A stretch of DNA of 64,000 nucleotides from DASZVB01 sp036272055 (GCA_036272055.1 DATAZL010000022.1:9573-73572); one strand, 5' to 3'; shown: positions 7,247 through 15,485, counted from the first letter of the stretch. Notes: generated from the sequence alone by a model not told the origin. Made by a program: numbers and translations.

Positions 7247-8809
7247 ATGAACCTCACGCCACTCGACACCCCGAAGATGCCGTTCGCGCCGGGCGACGAT
7301 CTGCCGACGATCATCGCGCGCCACGCCCAGGACCGCCCCGACGGCGTGGCGCTCGTCGAGGGCGAGCGAAGCGTGACGTGGGCGGACCTCGCGCGCGGCG
7401 TGGCCCGCGTCGCCGGTGCGCTCTTGCAGAAACCGCGGGCGCGCGGCGAGCGCGTCGCGATGCTCGCCGCGAACTCCGTCGAGTACGTCGAGGCGTTCTT
7501 CGGCGCGCTCCACGCCGGGCTCTGCGCGGTGCCGCTCCCGACCCTCGCGTCGGCAGAGACGCTCGCGCTGATGCTCGACGACTGCGGCGCGACCGTGCTC
7601 TTCGCATCGTCCGCGTACCGCAACGTGGCCGAGGGGCTCGTCAAGGGTCGCAAGGTGGACGGCGTCGGATTCGACTTCGAGAGCGACGCGTTCACGAGCT
7701 ACCAGCGCTTCGTCGAGGCCGCTCCCGCGAACGCCGCGACGATCTCCGGCGACGACGCCTTCGACATCATCTACAGCTCCGGCACGACGGGAGTGCCGAA
7801 GGGCATCGTCCACAGTCACGCCGCGCGCAAGGCGAGCTACGGCGGCTCGCGCGCCAGCTTTTTCGGCACGAGCGACGTCAACGTCATTGCCACGCCGTTC
7901 TACTCGAACACGACGTGCGTCACCTGGTTCATCGCGACGGCGACCGGCGGCACGAACCTCATCGTCGGCAAGTTCTCACCCGACGCGTTCCTCGGCGCGG
8001 TCGAGAAGCATCACGCCACCCACGCCATGCTCGTCCCCGTGCAATACGACCGGATCCTCGAGTCCGAGCGGTTCGCGCGGACCGACGTGTCGTCGCTCAA
8101 GTTCCTCTTCTCGACGAGCGCGCCCCTCCGCGCCGAGACGAAGCGCCAGGTGCTCGACCGCACGAAGGCAGAGCTCATCGAGATCTACGGCCTCACCGAG
8201 GGCGGCCCGGTCACCGTACTCGATGCGAGGAAGCACCCCGACAAGCTCGCGAGCGTCGGCAAGCCGTCGCCCGGCGTCGACGTCCGCGTCGTCGACGAAG
8301 CCGGGCAGCGCGTGCCGGCGGGCCAGGCCGGCGAGGTGATCGGCCGTTCGTCCAACATGATGGACGGATACCTGAACCGCGCCGAGGACACCGACGCAAT
8401 GCTCTTCCGCACCGACGGCGCGCTCTTCTTCAAGACGGGGGATCTCGGCCGCTTCGACGAGGACGGCTTTCTCTATCTCCTCGACCGCAAGAAGGACGTC
8501 ATCATCACCGGCGGCTTCAACGTCTACGCGACGGATCTCGAAGCCGTGCTCGTCCGTCACGAAGACGTGTCGGAAGTGACGGTCATCGGCATCCCGAGCA
8601 AGCGCTGGGGCGAGACACCGCTCGCGCTCGTCGTGCTTCGTGCAGGCGCACGAGCCACGTCCGACGAGCTCCTCGCCTTCTGCAACGAGCGCGTCGGCAA
8701 GATCCAGCGCCTCGCCGCCGTCGAGCTCCGCGACGAATTGCCGAAGAACGCCATCGGCAAGATCCTCAAGCGCGAGCTCCGCGCGCCTTACTGGAAAGAG
8801 CGCGCCTGA
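7247..8809 (+). CDS. AMP-forming acyl-CoA synthetase (4-coumarate ligase/benzoate ligase-like)
   Basis: 520-residue class I adenylate-forming enzyme. It has IIYSSGTTGVPKG (P-loop), YGLTEGGPVT (adenylate motif), KTGDLGRFDEDGFLYLLDRK (hinge Asp and ribose binding) and the catalytic lysine in KNAIGKILKREL near the C-terminus. The ATG at 7247 starts the family-like N-terminus; further upstream in-frame sequence overlaps the MetE-like gene and is arginine-rich. The substrate is unknown; an aromatic or branched acid fits the neighbourhood. Its last 30 codons are duplicated at 9535-9625, downstream of the toxin-antitoxin pair. Confidence 0.88.
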   Translation: MNLTPLDTPKMPFAPGDDLPTIIARHAQDRPDGVALVEGERSVTWADLARGVARVAGALLQKPRARGERVAMLAANSVEYVEAFFGALHAGLCAVPLPTLASAETLALMLDDCGATVLFASSAYRNVAEGLVKGRKVDGVGFDFESDAFTSYQRFVEAAPANAATISGDDAFDIIYSSGTTGVPKGIVHSHAARKASYGGSRASFFGTSDVNVIATPFYSNTTCVTWFIATATGGTNLIVGKFSPDAFLGAVEKHHATHAMLVPVQYDRILESERFARTDVSSLKFLFSTSAPLRAETKRQVLDRTKAELIEIYGLTEGGPVTVLDARKHPDKLASVGKPSPGVDVRVVDEAGQRVPAGQAGEVIGRSSNMMDGYLNRAEDTDAMLFRTDGALFFKTGDLGRFDEDGFLYLLDRKKDVIITGGFNVYATDLEAVLVRHEDVSEVTVIGIPSKRWGETPLALVVLRAGARATSDELLAFCNERVGKIQRLAAVELRDELPKNAIGKILKRELRAPYWKERA

Positions 8810-8811
8810 GC
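8721..8811 (+). repeat. 91-bp direct repeat, copy 1 (intact 3' end of the acyl-CoA synthetase gene)
   Basis: These bases encode the last 30 residues and stop of the acyl-CoA synthetase. They recur at 9535-9625 with 86 of 91 positions identical by my manual alignment. The two copies flank the AbrB/VapC module, so the 814-bp period looks like an insertion at a gene's 3' end that re-supplied that end. Confidence 0.9.
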
Positions 8812-8876
8812 CGGAAGGGGTTTCTCGGCCATCGTCTTGGTTTGCTCCGTACCATTGGATGTGGCATTTTTCTGCC

Positions 8877-9122
8877 ATGAGAACAACCATCGACGGGGCG
8901 GGCCGGATCGTCGTTCCCAAAGCGCTCCGCAGCGCGCTCGGGTTCGAAGAGAACCAGGAACTGGAGATCCGCGCCGTCGATGGCCGTCTGGAGGTGGAGC
9001 CGGCCCCGACCCCGATGCGCCTCATGCGGCGCGGTAAGGGGCTCTCCGCGGTCTCGGACCGCGAGCTACCGGAGCTGACCGCGGAGACGGTGCGCGCGGC
9101 GCTCGAGTCGGTGCGACGTTGA
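8877..9122 (+). CDS. AbrB/MazE-type antitoxin
   Basis: 81-residue SpoVT-AbrB swapped-hairpin DNA-binding protein. The N-terminus MRTTIDGAGRIVVPKALR is the standard AbrB fold, and the C-terminal half (LPELTAETVRAALESVRR) is the toxin-binding tail. The ATG is at 8877. The TGA overlaps the TTG start of the PIN toxin, so the two are translationally coupled. Antitoxins of this type neutralise VapC ribonucleases and repress their own operon. The gene begins 67 bp after the synthetase stop, inside the segment bracketed by the 91-bp repeats. Confidence 0.9.
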   Translation: MRTTIDGAGRIVVPKALRSALGFEENQELEIRAVDGRLEVEPAPTPMRLMRRGKGLSAVSDRELPELTAETVRAALESVRR

Positions 9123-9520
9123 TCGCGGTCGATACGAGTATCGTCGTCGCTGCCTTCGCGACCTGGCACGAACGTCACATCGCAGCACGCGCGATCGTCG
9201 ACGACGGCGCCCGCCTCGTTGCCCACTGCGGCTTGGAGAGCTATTCCGTGCTGACGCGATTGCCGGCCCCTCACCGCGCGCCGAGCGACGTCGTGGCCGC
9301 GTTCCTCGAAAATCGATTCCCGGACGGATGGCTCTCCCTCCCGTTCAGAGCTTGCGCCACACTGGTTTCTCGCCTCGCGCGGGCAGGGATCTCCGGGGGC
9401 GCGACGTACGACGCCCTCGTCGCAGCCGCCGCCGCTCGTGCAGGGGCGACGCTTGCCACGTGCGATCAGCGCGCGCGACGGACATACGACGCCATCGGCG
9501 TTCACTATCGCTTCGTCTGA
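9119..9520 (+). CDS. vapC: VapC-family PIN-domain toxin
   Basis: 133-residue PIN ribonuclease. Acidic catalytic residues expected in the family are present: Asp in MIAVDTSI, Glu in CGLESYSVLTRL, Asp in ATYDALVAAAA and Asp in TLATCDQRA. The start is TTG at 9119, overlapping the antitoxin stop (TTGA). VapC toxins cut specific RNAs such as initiator tRNA or 23S rRNA; the target here is unknown. The module probably persists by addiction. Degenerate copy 2 of the synthetase 3' end begins 15 nt after its stop. Confidence 0.9.
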   Translation: MIAVDTSIVVAAFATWHERHIAARAIVDDGARLVAHCGLESYSVLTRLPAPHRAPSDVVAAFLENRFPDGWLSLPFRACATLVSRLARAGISGGATYDALVAAAAARAGATLATCDQRARRTYDAIGVHYRFV

Positions 9521-9534
9521 ATGAACCGAGCGGT

Positions 9535-9625
9535 TCGAGCTCCGCGACGAATTGCCGAAGAACGCGATCGGCAAGATCCTATAGCGCGAGCTCCACGCGC
9601 CTTACTGGAAAGATCGCGCCTGAGC
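9535..9625 (+). repeat. 91-bp direct repeat, copy 2 (decayed 3' end of the acyl-CoA synthetase gene)
   Basis: Matches 8721-8811 at 86 of 91 positions. In the old reading frame it still spells ELRDELPKNAIGKIL, but a codon equivalent to AAG is now TAG, so this copy no longer encodes the full tail. It has no start of its own. The most economical reading is that it is the displaced original gene end left behind by insertion of the toxin-antitoxin segment. Confidence 0.88.
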
Positions 9626-9832
9626 GCCGCCCACGCCGGAAGCGCACTTTCGGCAACGAATCCGCGCGCGCCCCGCCACTACCGACGCTGAAGCCGTTTT
9701 TCCGGCTTCGTGCGACGGCGAAGGACCGAAATCAGCCTGGCCTGGGCTCCCTCCGCGTCGCGTCCGTCGGCGGGACGGGAACCCAGCGTCCCGGACGCCC
9801 CCTCGCCCCGCCGCTCGAACGAAGGAACCCCG
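9626..9832. other. Gene-free stretch before the GH16 gene, with one hairpin
   Basis: Together with the decayed repeat this forms a 312-bp gap. The clearest structure is an inverted repeat with 7-bp arms GAAGCCG (9690-9696) and CGGCTTC (9703-9709) around a T-rich loop. There is no T-run after it, so it is not a textbook terminator. A Shine-Dalgarno-like GAAGGAA lies just before the GH16 ATG. No coding sequence could be supported. Confidence 0.4.
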
Positions 9833-11038
9833 ATGAAGACCCGAAGCCCTCTACGTCTCTCCGCCGCCGCGATGCTCGCGTCGGTGTTCGCGCTGCACTG
9901 CGGCTCGAGCAACGACGGTACGGCGAACAACGACGGAGGCGTCACGGCAAACGGCGGCGCGACGGCGACGGGCGGCTCTACGGCGAGCGGCGGTTCTCAC
10001 ACGACGAGCAACGGCGGCTCGGGCGGCGGGTCTCACACGTCGAGCAACGGCGGCTCTGGCGGCGGTTCTCACACGTCGAGCAACGGCGGCTCTAGCGGCG
10101 ACTCTACGGCGAGCGGCGGCTCCACGGCGAGCGGCGGCTCTACGGCGAGCGGCGGTTCTCACACGTCGAGCAACGGCGGCTCCGCTGCAAGTGGCGGCTC
10201 TACGGCAAACGGCCGTACATCGAACAGCGGCGGTTCCACGTCGAGCGGCGGCGCGAGCAGCGGCGGCAAGGGCGGCGCGAGCAACACCGGGGGCGGGTCG
10301 AGCATCGCCGGGTGGAACCTCGTGTGGAGCGACGAGTTCAACGACGCGAAGGGCACCGGCGTCGACACGTCCAAGTGGAACATGATCAACAAGGGCGACG
10401 GCTTCGGTAATAGCGAGCTCGAGTTCTACACGAATCGCACCGACAACGCCGCGATGGACGGCACCGGTAACCTCGTCATCACGGCCAAGAAAGAGTCGTA
10501 CATGGGCCGCGACTACACATCGGCGCGGCTCGAGAGCAGTGGCAAGTTCGAGCACCTCTACGGTCGCTTCGAGTCGCGCCTCAAGGTGCCGAAGGGACAG
10601 GGGCTCTGGCCCGCGTTCTGGCTCCTCGGGAACAACATCGGCAGCGCCGGCTGGCCCACGTGCGGCGAGGTCGACATCATGGAGAACATCGGCAAGGAGC
10701 CGACCACCGTCCACGGGAGCATGCACGGACCGGGTTACTCCGGGGGCAACCCGCTCGGCGCGCCGTACTCGCTCCCGAACAACGCCAAGTTCGCCGACGA
10801 CTTCCACGTATTCGCCATCGAGTGGGAGATGAACGTCGTTCGCTTCTACGTCGACGATCACCTCTACGAGACGCGCACGCCGGCCGACGTCCCCTCCGGC
10901 GCGAAGTGGGTCTACGACCACCCCTTCTACATCCTGCTCAACGTCGCGGTCGGCGGGCAATGGCCCGGAAACCCCGACGGCACGACGACATTTCCGCAAA
11001 CGATGACGGTGGACTACGTGCGCGTGTACACGCGCTAG
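9833..11038 (+). CDS. Glycoside hydrolase family 16 lipoprotein (endo-beta-1,3-glucanase/laminarinase type)
   Basis: 401-residue secreted lipoprotein. The signal peptide ends in a lipobox-like FALHC; a low-complexity Gly/Ser/Thr linker of about 125 residues follows; the GH16 jelly roll occupies roughly residues 160-401. The GH16 catalytic signature ExDxxE is seen in GEVDIMENIG (Glu279, Asp281, Glu284). Flanking WPAFWLLG and the C-terminal MTVDYVRVYTR are typical of bacterial laminarinases. The enzyme probably hydrolyses beta-1,3-glucans of fungal or algal walls at the cell surface. The ATG at 9833 has GAAGGAA upstream. The linker is encoded by short tandem repeats and can vary in length between strains. 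Confidence 0.92.
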   Translation: MKTRSPLRLSAAAMLASVFALHCGSSNDGTANNDGGVTANGGATATGGSTASGGSHTTSNGGSGGGSHTSSNGGSGGGSHTSSNGGSSGDSTASGGSTASGGSTASGGSHTSSNGGSAASGGSTANGRTSNSGGSTSSGGASSGGKGGASNTGGGSSIAGWNLVWSDEFNDAKGTGVDTSKWNMINKGDGFGNSELEFYTNRTDNAAMDGTGNLVITAKKESYMGRDYTSARLESSGKFEHLYGRFESRLKVPKGQGLWPAFWLLGNNIGSAGWPTCGEVDIMENIGKEPTTVHGSMHGPGYSGGNPLGAPYSLPNNAKFADDFHVFAIEWEMNVVRFYVDDHLYETRTPADVPSGAKWVYDHPFYILLNVAVGGQWPGNPDGTTTFPQTMTVDYVRVYTR

Positions 11039-11095
11039 GGGCGCACGTGCTCCGCGAATGGTACGTTCCGGCGGCGTGACGAGACACGGCAGACG

Positions 11096-11683
11096 ATGAC
11101 CGAACACGGTTCGATGCTGTCGAGCCCGGATCTCTCCGAGGCGCTGCACGAGGCCGCGACGGCGCGGCTCACATTCCGTCAGGTGTACGACACGTACTTC
11201 GCGTTCGTATGGCGCGCGGCGGCGAACCGCGGCGTCCCCGACGCCGCGATGGACGACGTCGTGCAGGAGGTGTTCCTCGTCGTGCACCGCAAGCTCGCGG
11301 GGTTCGAGGGACGCTCGACCCTGCGCACCTGGCTCTCCGGCATCGTGCGCCGCGTCGTCGCCGATCACGTGAAGAAACGCGGCAACCAGGCGACGGCGCA
11401 GGAAACCCTCGACGACCACGCCGTCGAGGCCGCCGACGACCCCGCAGAAGACCTCGAGCGGCGCGCCGCCGTGGAGCTCGTCGAGGCCCTGCTCGAGAAG
11501 ATGAGCGACGCGCACCGCGACGTATTCGTCCTGTACGAGCTCGAGCAGCTCACCACGCGCGAGATCGCCGAGCTCACGAAGACGAACGAGAACACCGTGC
11601 AAACCCGCCTCAAGGCCGCCCGAAAGACGTTCCAGCGCGGCCTCGAACGGTACCGGGCCGGCACCGAGCGGAGACCGCCATGA
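11096..11683 (+). CDS. ECF-type RNA polymerase sigma factor
   Basis: 195-residue sigma-70 family factor with region 2 at about residues 25-95 (FRQVYDTYFAFVWRAAAN, DDVVQEVFLVVHRKL, STLRTWLSGIVRRVVADH) and region 4 at about 130-180 (MSDAHRDVFVLYELEQLT, then an HTH with NENTVQTRLKAARKTF). Regions 1 and 3 are absent, as expected for ECF factors. The TGA overlaps the ATG of the next gene (ATGA). That gene encodes a membrane protein that probably acts as its anti-sigma partner or accessory. A second in-frame ATG at 11114 is an alternative start. Confidence 0.92.
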   Translation: MTEHGSMLSSPDLSEALHEAATARLTFRQVYDTYFAFVWRAAANRGVPDAAMDDVVQEVFLVVHRKLAGFEGRSTLRTWLSGIVRRVVADHVKKRGNQATAQETLDDHAVEAADDPAEDLERRAAVELVEALLEKMSDAHRDVFVLYELEQLTTREIAELTKTNENTVQTRLKAARKTFQRGLERYRAGTERRPP

Positions 11684-12417
11684 GCAAGCTCGACCACGAC
11701 GCGAGGCGCATCCTGGAGCTGACGCGGCAAGCGCGGACGCCCACCGACGCCGACAAGGCCCGCGTCGAGCGGCTCCTCGCCGGCGCGCTCGTCCTCGGCT
11801 CGACGACGGCCCACGCCGCTGGCGGTTCTGCGACCAGCAAGATGGTCGGAACAGCGTTCGCGACGAAGTGGCTCGCCGTCATCGCGCTCGCCGTCTCTGG
11901 CGCCGCGGCGTACGCCGGGTGGCACGCATGGGGTGCGTCACGCGCCACGGCCGCGCACGCAACCGTCACTGCCGCGACTCCCGCGCCCACCGCCGTCACT
12001 GCCGCGACGCCAGCGAACGACGCGCCGGTGGACGGCGTCACCTCCGCGCCGACCGCCGTCACTTCCGCGACGGCCGCGAACGACGTGCCGGACGTCGTGG
12101 AATCACCGACGCGTGCTGTCGTTACCGCCGCGAGGGCCGGTGTCCGGGCCACCTTGCCAGAAGAGCTGGACCTTCTGCACGCGGCGCAGGCCAAGTGGCG
12201 CGCTGGGAATGCGGGCGCCGCGCTGGCGCTCCTCGGCGAGCATCGCCAGCGTTATCCGCGGTCCGAGCTTGCGCCGGAGCGCGACGCGCTCACCGTGCTG
12301 AGTCTCTGCGCGACGGGGCGCGCCGCCGAGGCGCACAAGATCGCCGCGCGGTTCCTGCGCAATGCTCGTCATTCGCCGCTCCGCGCGTCGGTCGAGGAGA
12401 GCTGCGGGGGGAAGTGA
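11680..12417 (+). CDS. Predicted membrane-anchored anti-sigma-like protein with C-terminal TPR-like region
   Basis: 245 residues. A cytoplasmic N-terminal segment of about 60 residues is followed by one transmembrane helix (KWLAVIALAVSGAAAYAGW), an Ala/Thr/Pro/Val-rich spacer from tandem repeats (11950-12090), and a C-terminal helical domain (LHAAQAKWRAGNAGAALALL, RYPRSELAPERDALTVLSL) resembling tetratricopeptide repeats of periplasmic assembly proteins. It shares an ATGA junction with the sigma factor. By position and topology it may bind or regulate the sigma factor, but no classical zinc anti-sigma motif (HxxxCxxC) is present. I do not recognise a named family. Confidence 0.75.
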   Translation: MSKLDHDARRILELTRQARTPTDADKARVERLLAGALVLGSTTAHAAGGSATSKMVGTAFATKWLAVIALAVSGAAAYAGWHAWGASRATAAHATVTAATPAPTAVTAATPANDAPVDGVTSAPTAVTSATAANDVPDVVESPTRAVVTAARAGVRATLPEELDLLHAAQAKWRAGNAGAALALLGEHRQRYPRSELAPERDALTVLSLCATGRAAEAHKIAARFLRNARHSPLRASVEESCGGK

Positions 12418-12461
12418 CCGGGGCGCGCGCCGGCGGGCGCGAGATTCGCTAGTCTCGCGAG

Positions 12462-13577
12462 GTGCGTCGTCTTCTGCTCGTTCTCACGGCGGCGGTGCTC
12501 GCCCCAGCGACGAGCTTCGCCGACGACGGGCTGCCCCTCGAGCTGACGTGGAGCGCGCCGCCCGACTGCGCGGACGCCGACGCGCTCCGCGCCGAGCTCG
12601 GCCGCATCGCGCGCGTGCGCCCCGGACGAACCGTCGCACGCCTCTCTGCAACCGGACGCATCGTGCACGCCGGCACAGAATACAGGCTGAGCCTTCATAC
12701 GTCGCAAGAGGGCGTCGAGGGCGAGCGCACGCTGGTCGCGACGGAGTGCCGCTCGCTCGAACGCGAGGTGACGCTCGTACTCGCGCTCGCGTTCGGCGAA
12801 GGGGTCGAGCTCGTGGACGCGCCGTCGTCCCAGGCAGCGCCGGCGAATGCGTCGCCACAAGCCTCGTCCGCTGGCGCATCGCCTGTGCCATTCGCGGATG
12901 CGTCGCAAGCCGCGTCCGCGCCGCAACCGGCGTCGCCCGGCGCGTCATCACCCTCTCAGCGATATGCCGATCCGGCATATGCCAGATCGGTATATCCCAA
13001 ATCGGAATATCGCGCCGCACCCCCATCGTCGCAGCGCGCCGAGGGCGGCGGGCGGGCGCGCGTCGCGGGGTTTGCCGGCGGGGGCGTGCTGTTCGGCGCT
13101 TTGCCGGCGCCGGCGGGGTACGTCGTCGCTGGTGCACAGCTCGGCTTGCCGCGGCTGTGGCTGGAACCGCGGTTCGTCTGGATTCCGGGCGTCGCGCAGT
13201 CGCTCGAACGAAGCGTCCATGCCGAGTACAGTGGCTTCGGCGGCGGCCTGTCGGCGTGCGGTGCACCATTCACCGCCACGGCGCCCGCATTCGCGCGTGC
13301 GTTCGACGCCTGCGCGGGCGTCGACACTCTCGCCCTCCGCGGGCAGTCGTCGGGAGCAAGCGAGAGCGACGAGGCCGTCGCGCCACTCGTGAGTGGCGTT
13401 GTCTCTGCTGACTGGCACTGGCCGGCCCGCGGCCTCGTCGCGCTCCGGCTCGATGCGGCGCTTCACGTCGCGTTCAACGAGCCACATTTCGTCGTCGAGG
13501 GCCTCGGCGACGCGCACCACGTTCCACGGGTATCCCCGAGTCTCGGCGCGACGATCCTGTTCGGCGGCGTGCGTTGA
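12462..13577 (+). CDS. Hypothetical secreted protein, third gene of the sigma operon
   Basis: 371 residues, GTG start, with a cleavable signal peptide (RRLLLVLTAAVLAPATSFA). Residues about 22-125 form a mixed alpha/beta domain (LELTWSAPPDCADADALR). A long Ala/Ser/Pro/Gln linker follows, carrying a short tyrosine-periodic repeat at about residues 165-185. The C-terminal 180 residues look like an outer-membrane beta-rich domain, with alternating hydrophobic residues and a terminal LGATILFGGVR. It lies 44 nt after the anti-sigma-like gene. Similar trios of ECF factor, TPR-type membrane protein and secreted protein are common in myxobacteria. Function unknown. Confidence 0.7.
   Translation: MRRLLLVLTAAVLAPATSFADDGLPLELTWSAPPDCADADALRAELGRIARVRPGRTVARLSATGRIVHAGTEYRLSLHTSQEGVEGERTLVATECRSLEREVTLVLALAFGEGVELVDAPSSQAAPANASPQASSAGASPVPFADASQAASAPQPASPGASSPSQRYADPAYARSVYPKSEYRAAPPSSQRAEGGGRARVAGFAGGGVLFGALPAPAGYVVAGAQLGLPRLWLEPRFVWIPGVAQSLERSVHAEYSGFGGGLSACGAPFTATAPAFARAFDACAGVDTLALRGQSSGASESDEAVAPLVSGVVSADWHWPARGLVALRLDAALHVAFNEPHFVVEGLGDAHHVPRVSPSLGATILFGGVR
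12958..13009 (+). repeat. 15-bp coding tandem repeat (Y-x-x-x-x pentapeptides)
   Basis: Three and a half imperfect 15-bp units, starting with GATATGCCGATCCGG and GCATATGCCAGATCG. They are noticeably AT-richer than the gene around them. They encode a tyrosine every fifth residue (YADPA, YARSV, YPKSE, Y) in the linker of the secreted protein. Confidence 0.7.
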
Positions 13578-13581
13578 GCTC

Positions 13582-14343
13582 TCACGGTGACGGGTCGTCA
13601 CAGTCGACTGCGGTGCGCGAGAGAACGAGATCGTCGATGTAGTAGTCGAACGGATCCGTCTGGAGTGACGACCAGTCGATGCCGGCGCGGAGCAGGTGAA
13701 TTCCGCCGGGCGGAAGCGTGTGCATCCCTTTTTCGTCGAGCCCGGTCTGGCCGTCGACGTCGATCGTCAGAGCGCCGTCTCCGTCGGCGACGGTCATATG
13801 TACCTGCATGCAGAACCACCGGTCGCGCGGGATGGTCAGCGTGGTGCTCGTGAAGCGATCGGGCGAGTCGTGTGGGACGTAAGTCGACAGCGCGCCGTCC
13901 TCCAGGTTGAAGTCGACGCCCTCGAACGGATCCGGCGTCGCGAAGTCGCCGAGGAAGAATATGTTCATCGTCCGCGTCGGGAGGCCGCCGGGAACATAGA
14001 GATGCGTTCGCAGGTAGAGCTCGCCGCTCGTCACCGGGTCGAACTCCTTCGCGACGACGGCAGTGCTCTGTTGATCTTCGCTCGCGGCGTGAAGGGCGCC
14101 CCTACCCTCAAACGAGCGCGTCTCGGTCTGTTCCACATGCGCGTCGTTCACGACGATGACCCGCGACCAGTCGGAGAGATCCGGCCGCTCGAACCCCGAA
14201 CAGAAGATGGCGTCCTGGTGCGACGCACACCCGTCGTCGAGGAATCGCCCGATGACATAAGTGCCGTCATTGCACCCCACCAGAACCACGGCAAAGCCGA
14301 GGACGGCGGCGCCGGTCTTCTGCCCGAGCAATCGACGGATCAC
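13582..14343 (-). CDS. Hypothetical lipoprotein with concanavalin-like beta-sandwich domain
   Basis: 253 residues with an N-terminal lipoprotein signal (AAVLGFAVVLVGC). The rest resembles a LamG/polysaccharide-lyase-like jelly roll: FCSGFERPDLSDWSRVIVVN, HLYVPGGLPTRTMNIFFLG, DRWFCMQVHMTVADGDG and a terminal FDYYIDDLVLSRT. Such domains bind carbohydrate or are degenerate lyases; no catalytic set could be assigned. It is convergent with the sigma operon and its stop lies 4 nt past the end of that operon. Confidence 0.75.
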   Translation of the reverse strand: MIRRLLGQKTGAAVLGFAVVLVGCNDGTYVIGRFLDDGCASHQDAIFCSGFERPDLSDWSRVIVVNDAHVEQTETRSFEGRGALHAASEDQQSTAVVAKEFDPVTSGELYLRTHLYVPGGLPTRTMNIFFLGDFATPDPFEGVDFNLEDGALSTYVPHDSPDRFTSTTLTIPRDRWFCMQVHMTVADGDGALTIDVDGQTGLDEKGMHTLPPGGIHLLRAGIDWSSLQTDPFDYYIDDLVLSRTAVDCDDPSP

Positions 14344-14405
14344 GACGAATGCATAGTGGCGGCCGCCCCGAAAAAACGTCGAAGAAAATGCTTAGGGCCG
14401 CGCCG

Positions 14406-15485
14406 TCATTGCAACATGGCGCAGCCGTCGATGTGGAACTGGTGCTGGCCGCTGGCGTCGGTGCCGTCGTCGACGAGGGTCGGCGTGCCGAAACCGGGTG
14501 TTGCGACGCCGTAGAATTGCTGGGCGGCGTCGGTGCCCATGGCGAAGCCGCACATCTCGTCGCTGGCGTAGGAGCCGCCGAGGATCGTGTTCGACGTCGT
14601 GTTCACATAGTCGCAGCTGAAGCGAAATCCGGTCGCACCAGAGAAGTCGACCGGCTGCTCGAACTTCGTTCCCACTGCTTCACCGATCGGGCCCGCTGCT
14701 TGCCACACCGTCTCGCCGTCGCGAGGGCCGCCGATGAGCTGGACCTGCATGCCGACGCCGTAGTTGTGATAGTGCGGCAGCGCGTAGTACCCCTTGAAAT
14801 CGGGGGCGCTCGCGAAGCTGCAATTCGCGGAGAACCGCGCACGGCTGTCCGGCGGGATCGCGAGCAAGCCGAGCAGCGCACCGCCGGCCGTGAGCCGGAC
14901 CTTCACGTCCTCTTCGCGGAGCATCTCCGTCGTTGCGGTCACGCCGACGTCGAGCGTGTCGGAGCTCGTGTTGAGGACGTGATACGAGAGGAACACCTGT
15001 GAGTGCGGTGGCACCGCGTAAGCCGCGCCGTCTCCGAACGTCTCGGTTTCGTCCGCGACCTCGGTGGATTGCGAGAAGAGCAACCCGGACTGAACGGGCG
15101 CCGCGTCCGACAGCACGCCGAACCCGAAAGACTGACAATCGGCGCTGCCGGACGGCCCCGGATACGCGCCCTCCGGCATGACGAACCAGTTCGAATGGTG
15201 AACACCGACGGACGCAAAATGGACGCCGCTGAAGTACAGCCAGTCCTCGTTGTTCAGAACGAACGACTGACAGACGAGCAAGCGCTCGCCGCCCGGTTCG
15301 AGCGAGATGGGCGCAGTCGTCAGCGTCGGTCCGTCGACGCTGTTGGCCCCGCCGGCGTCACTCGACGCGGCGTTCGCCGCGTCCTTCGTCGTGCGTGAAA
15401 CGGCGTGTTCGGACTGACTCGAGCAACCGAGGCTCAACGCAGCAACAGCGAACCAGGGCTTTCGCGCCCACCATTCACTCCACAC
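14406..15485 (-). CDS. Lipoprotein resembling copper type II ascorbate-dependent monooxygenases
   Basis: 359 residues from a GTG at 15485. A short signal peptide ends at a lipobox-like SLGC, followed by an Ala/Ser/Asp-rich spacer. Two halves can be matched to the PHM fold. An N-terminal half has VHHSNWFVMPEG (the His-His of the CuH-type site). A C-terminal half has ALPHYHNYGVGMQVQLIGG (His-x-His, CuM-type) and SDEMCGFAMG (Met ligand region). This resembles peptidylglycine hydroxylating monooxygenase domains found singly in many myxobacterial lipoproteins. The assignment rests on motif pattern only. Activity and substrate are unknown. Confidence 0.6.
   Translation of the reverse strand: MWSEWWARKPWFAVAALSLGCSSQSEHAVSRTTKDAANAASSDAGGANSVDGPTLTTAPISLEPGGERLLVCQSFVLNNEDWLYFSGVHFASVGVHHSNWFVMPEGAYPGPSGSADCQSFGFGVLSDAAPVQSGLLFSQSTEVADETETFGDGAAYAVPPHSQVFLSYHVLNTSSDTLDVGVTATTEMLREEDVKVRLTAGGALLGLLAIPPDSRARFSANCSFASAPDFKGYYALPHYHNYGVGMQVQLIGGPRDGETVWQAAGPIGEAVGTKFEQPVDFSGATGFRFSCDYVNTTSNTILGGSYASDEMCGFAMGTDAAQQFYGVATPGFGTPTLVDDGTDASGQHQFHIDGCAMLQ

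Noticed and set aside
9690..9709. Hairpin before the GH16 gene as a rho-independent terminator
   Set aside because: The T-run is in the loop, not after the stem, so it lacks the defining feature.
9955..10290. Short-period repeats that might suggest a CRISPR array
   Set aside because: Units are 9-24 bp, contiguous and in frame, encoding a Gly/Ser linker; there are no spacers.
9851..11602. 583-codon minus-strand open frame across GH16 and the sigma factor gene
   Set aside because: Antisense to two strong genes; its end is a long Ala/Arg run from the Gly-linker repeats read backwards.
12484..13269. 261-codon Arg-rich minus-strand frame across the sigma operon's third gene
   Set aside because: Over 25 % Arg, antisense to a gene with a clear signal peptide; no features of a real protein.
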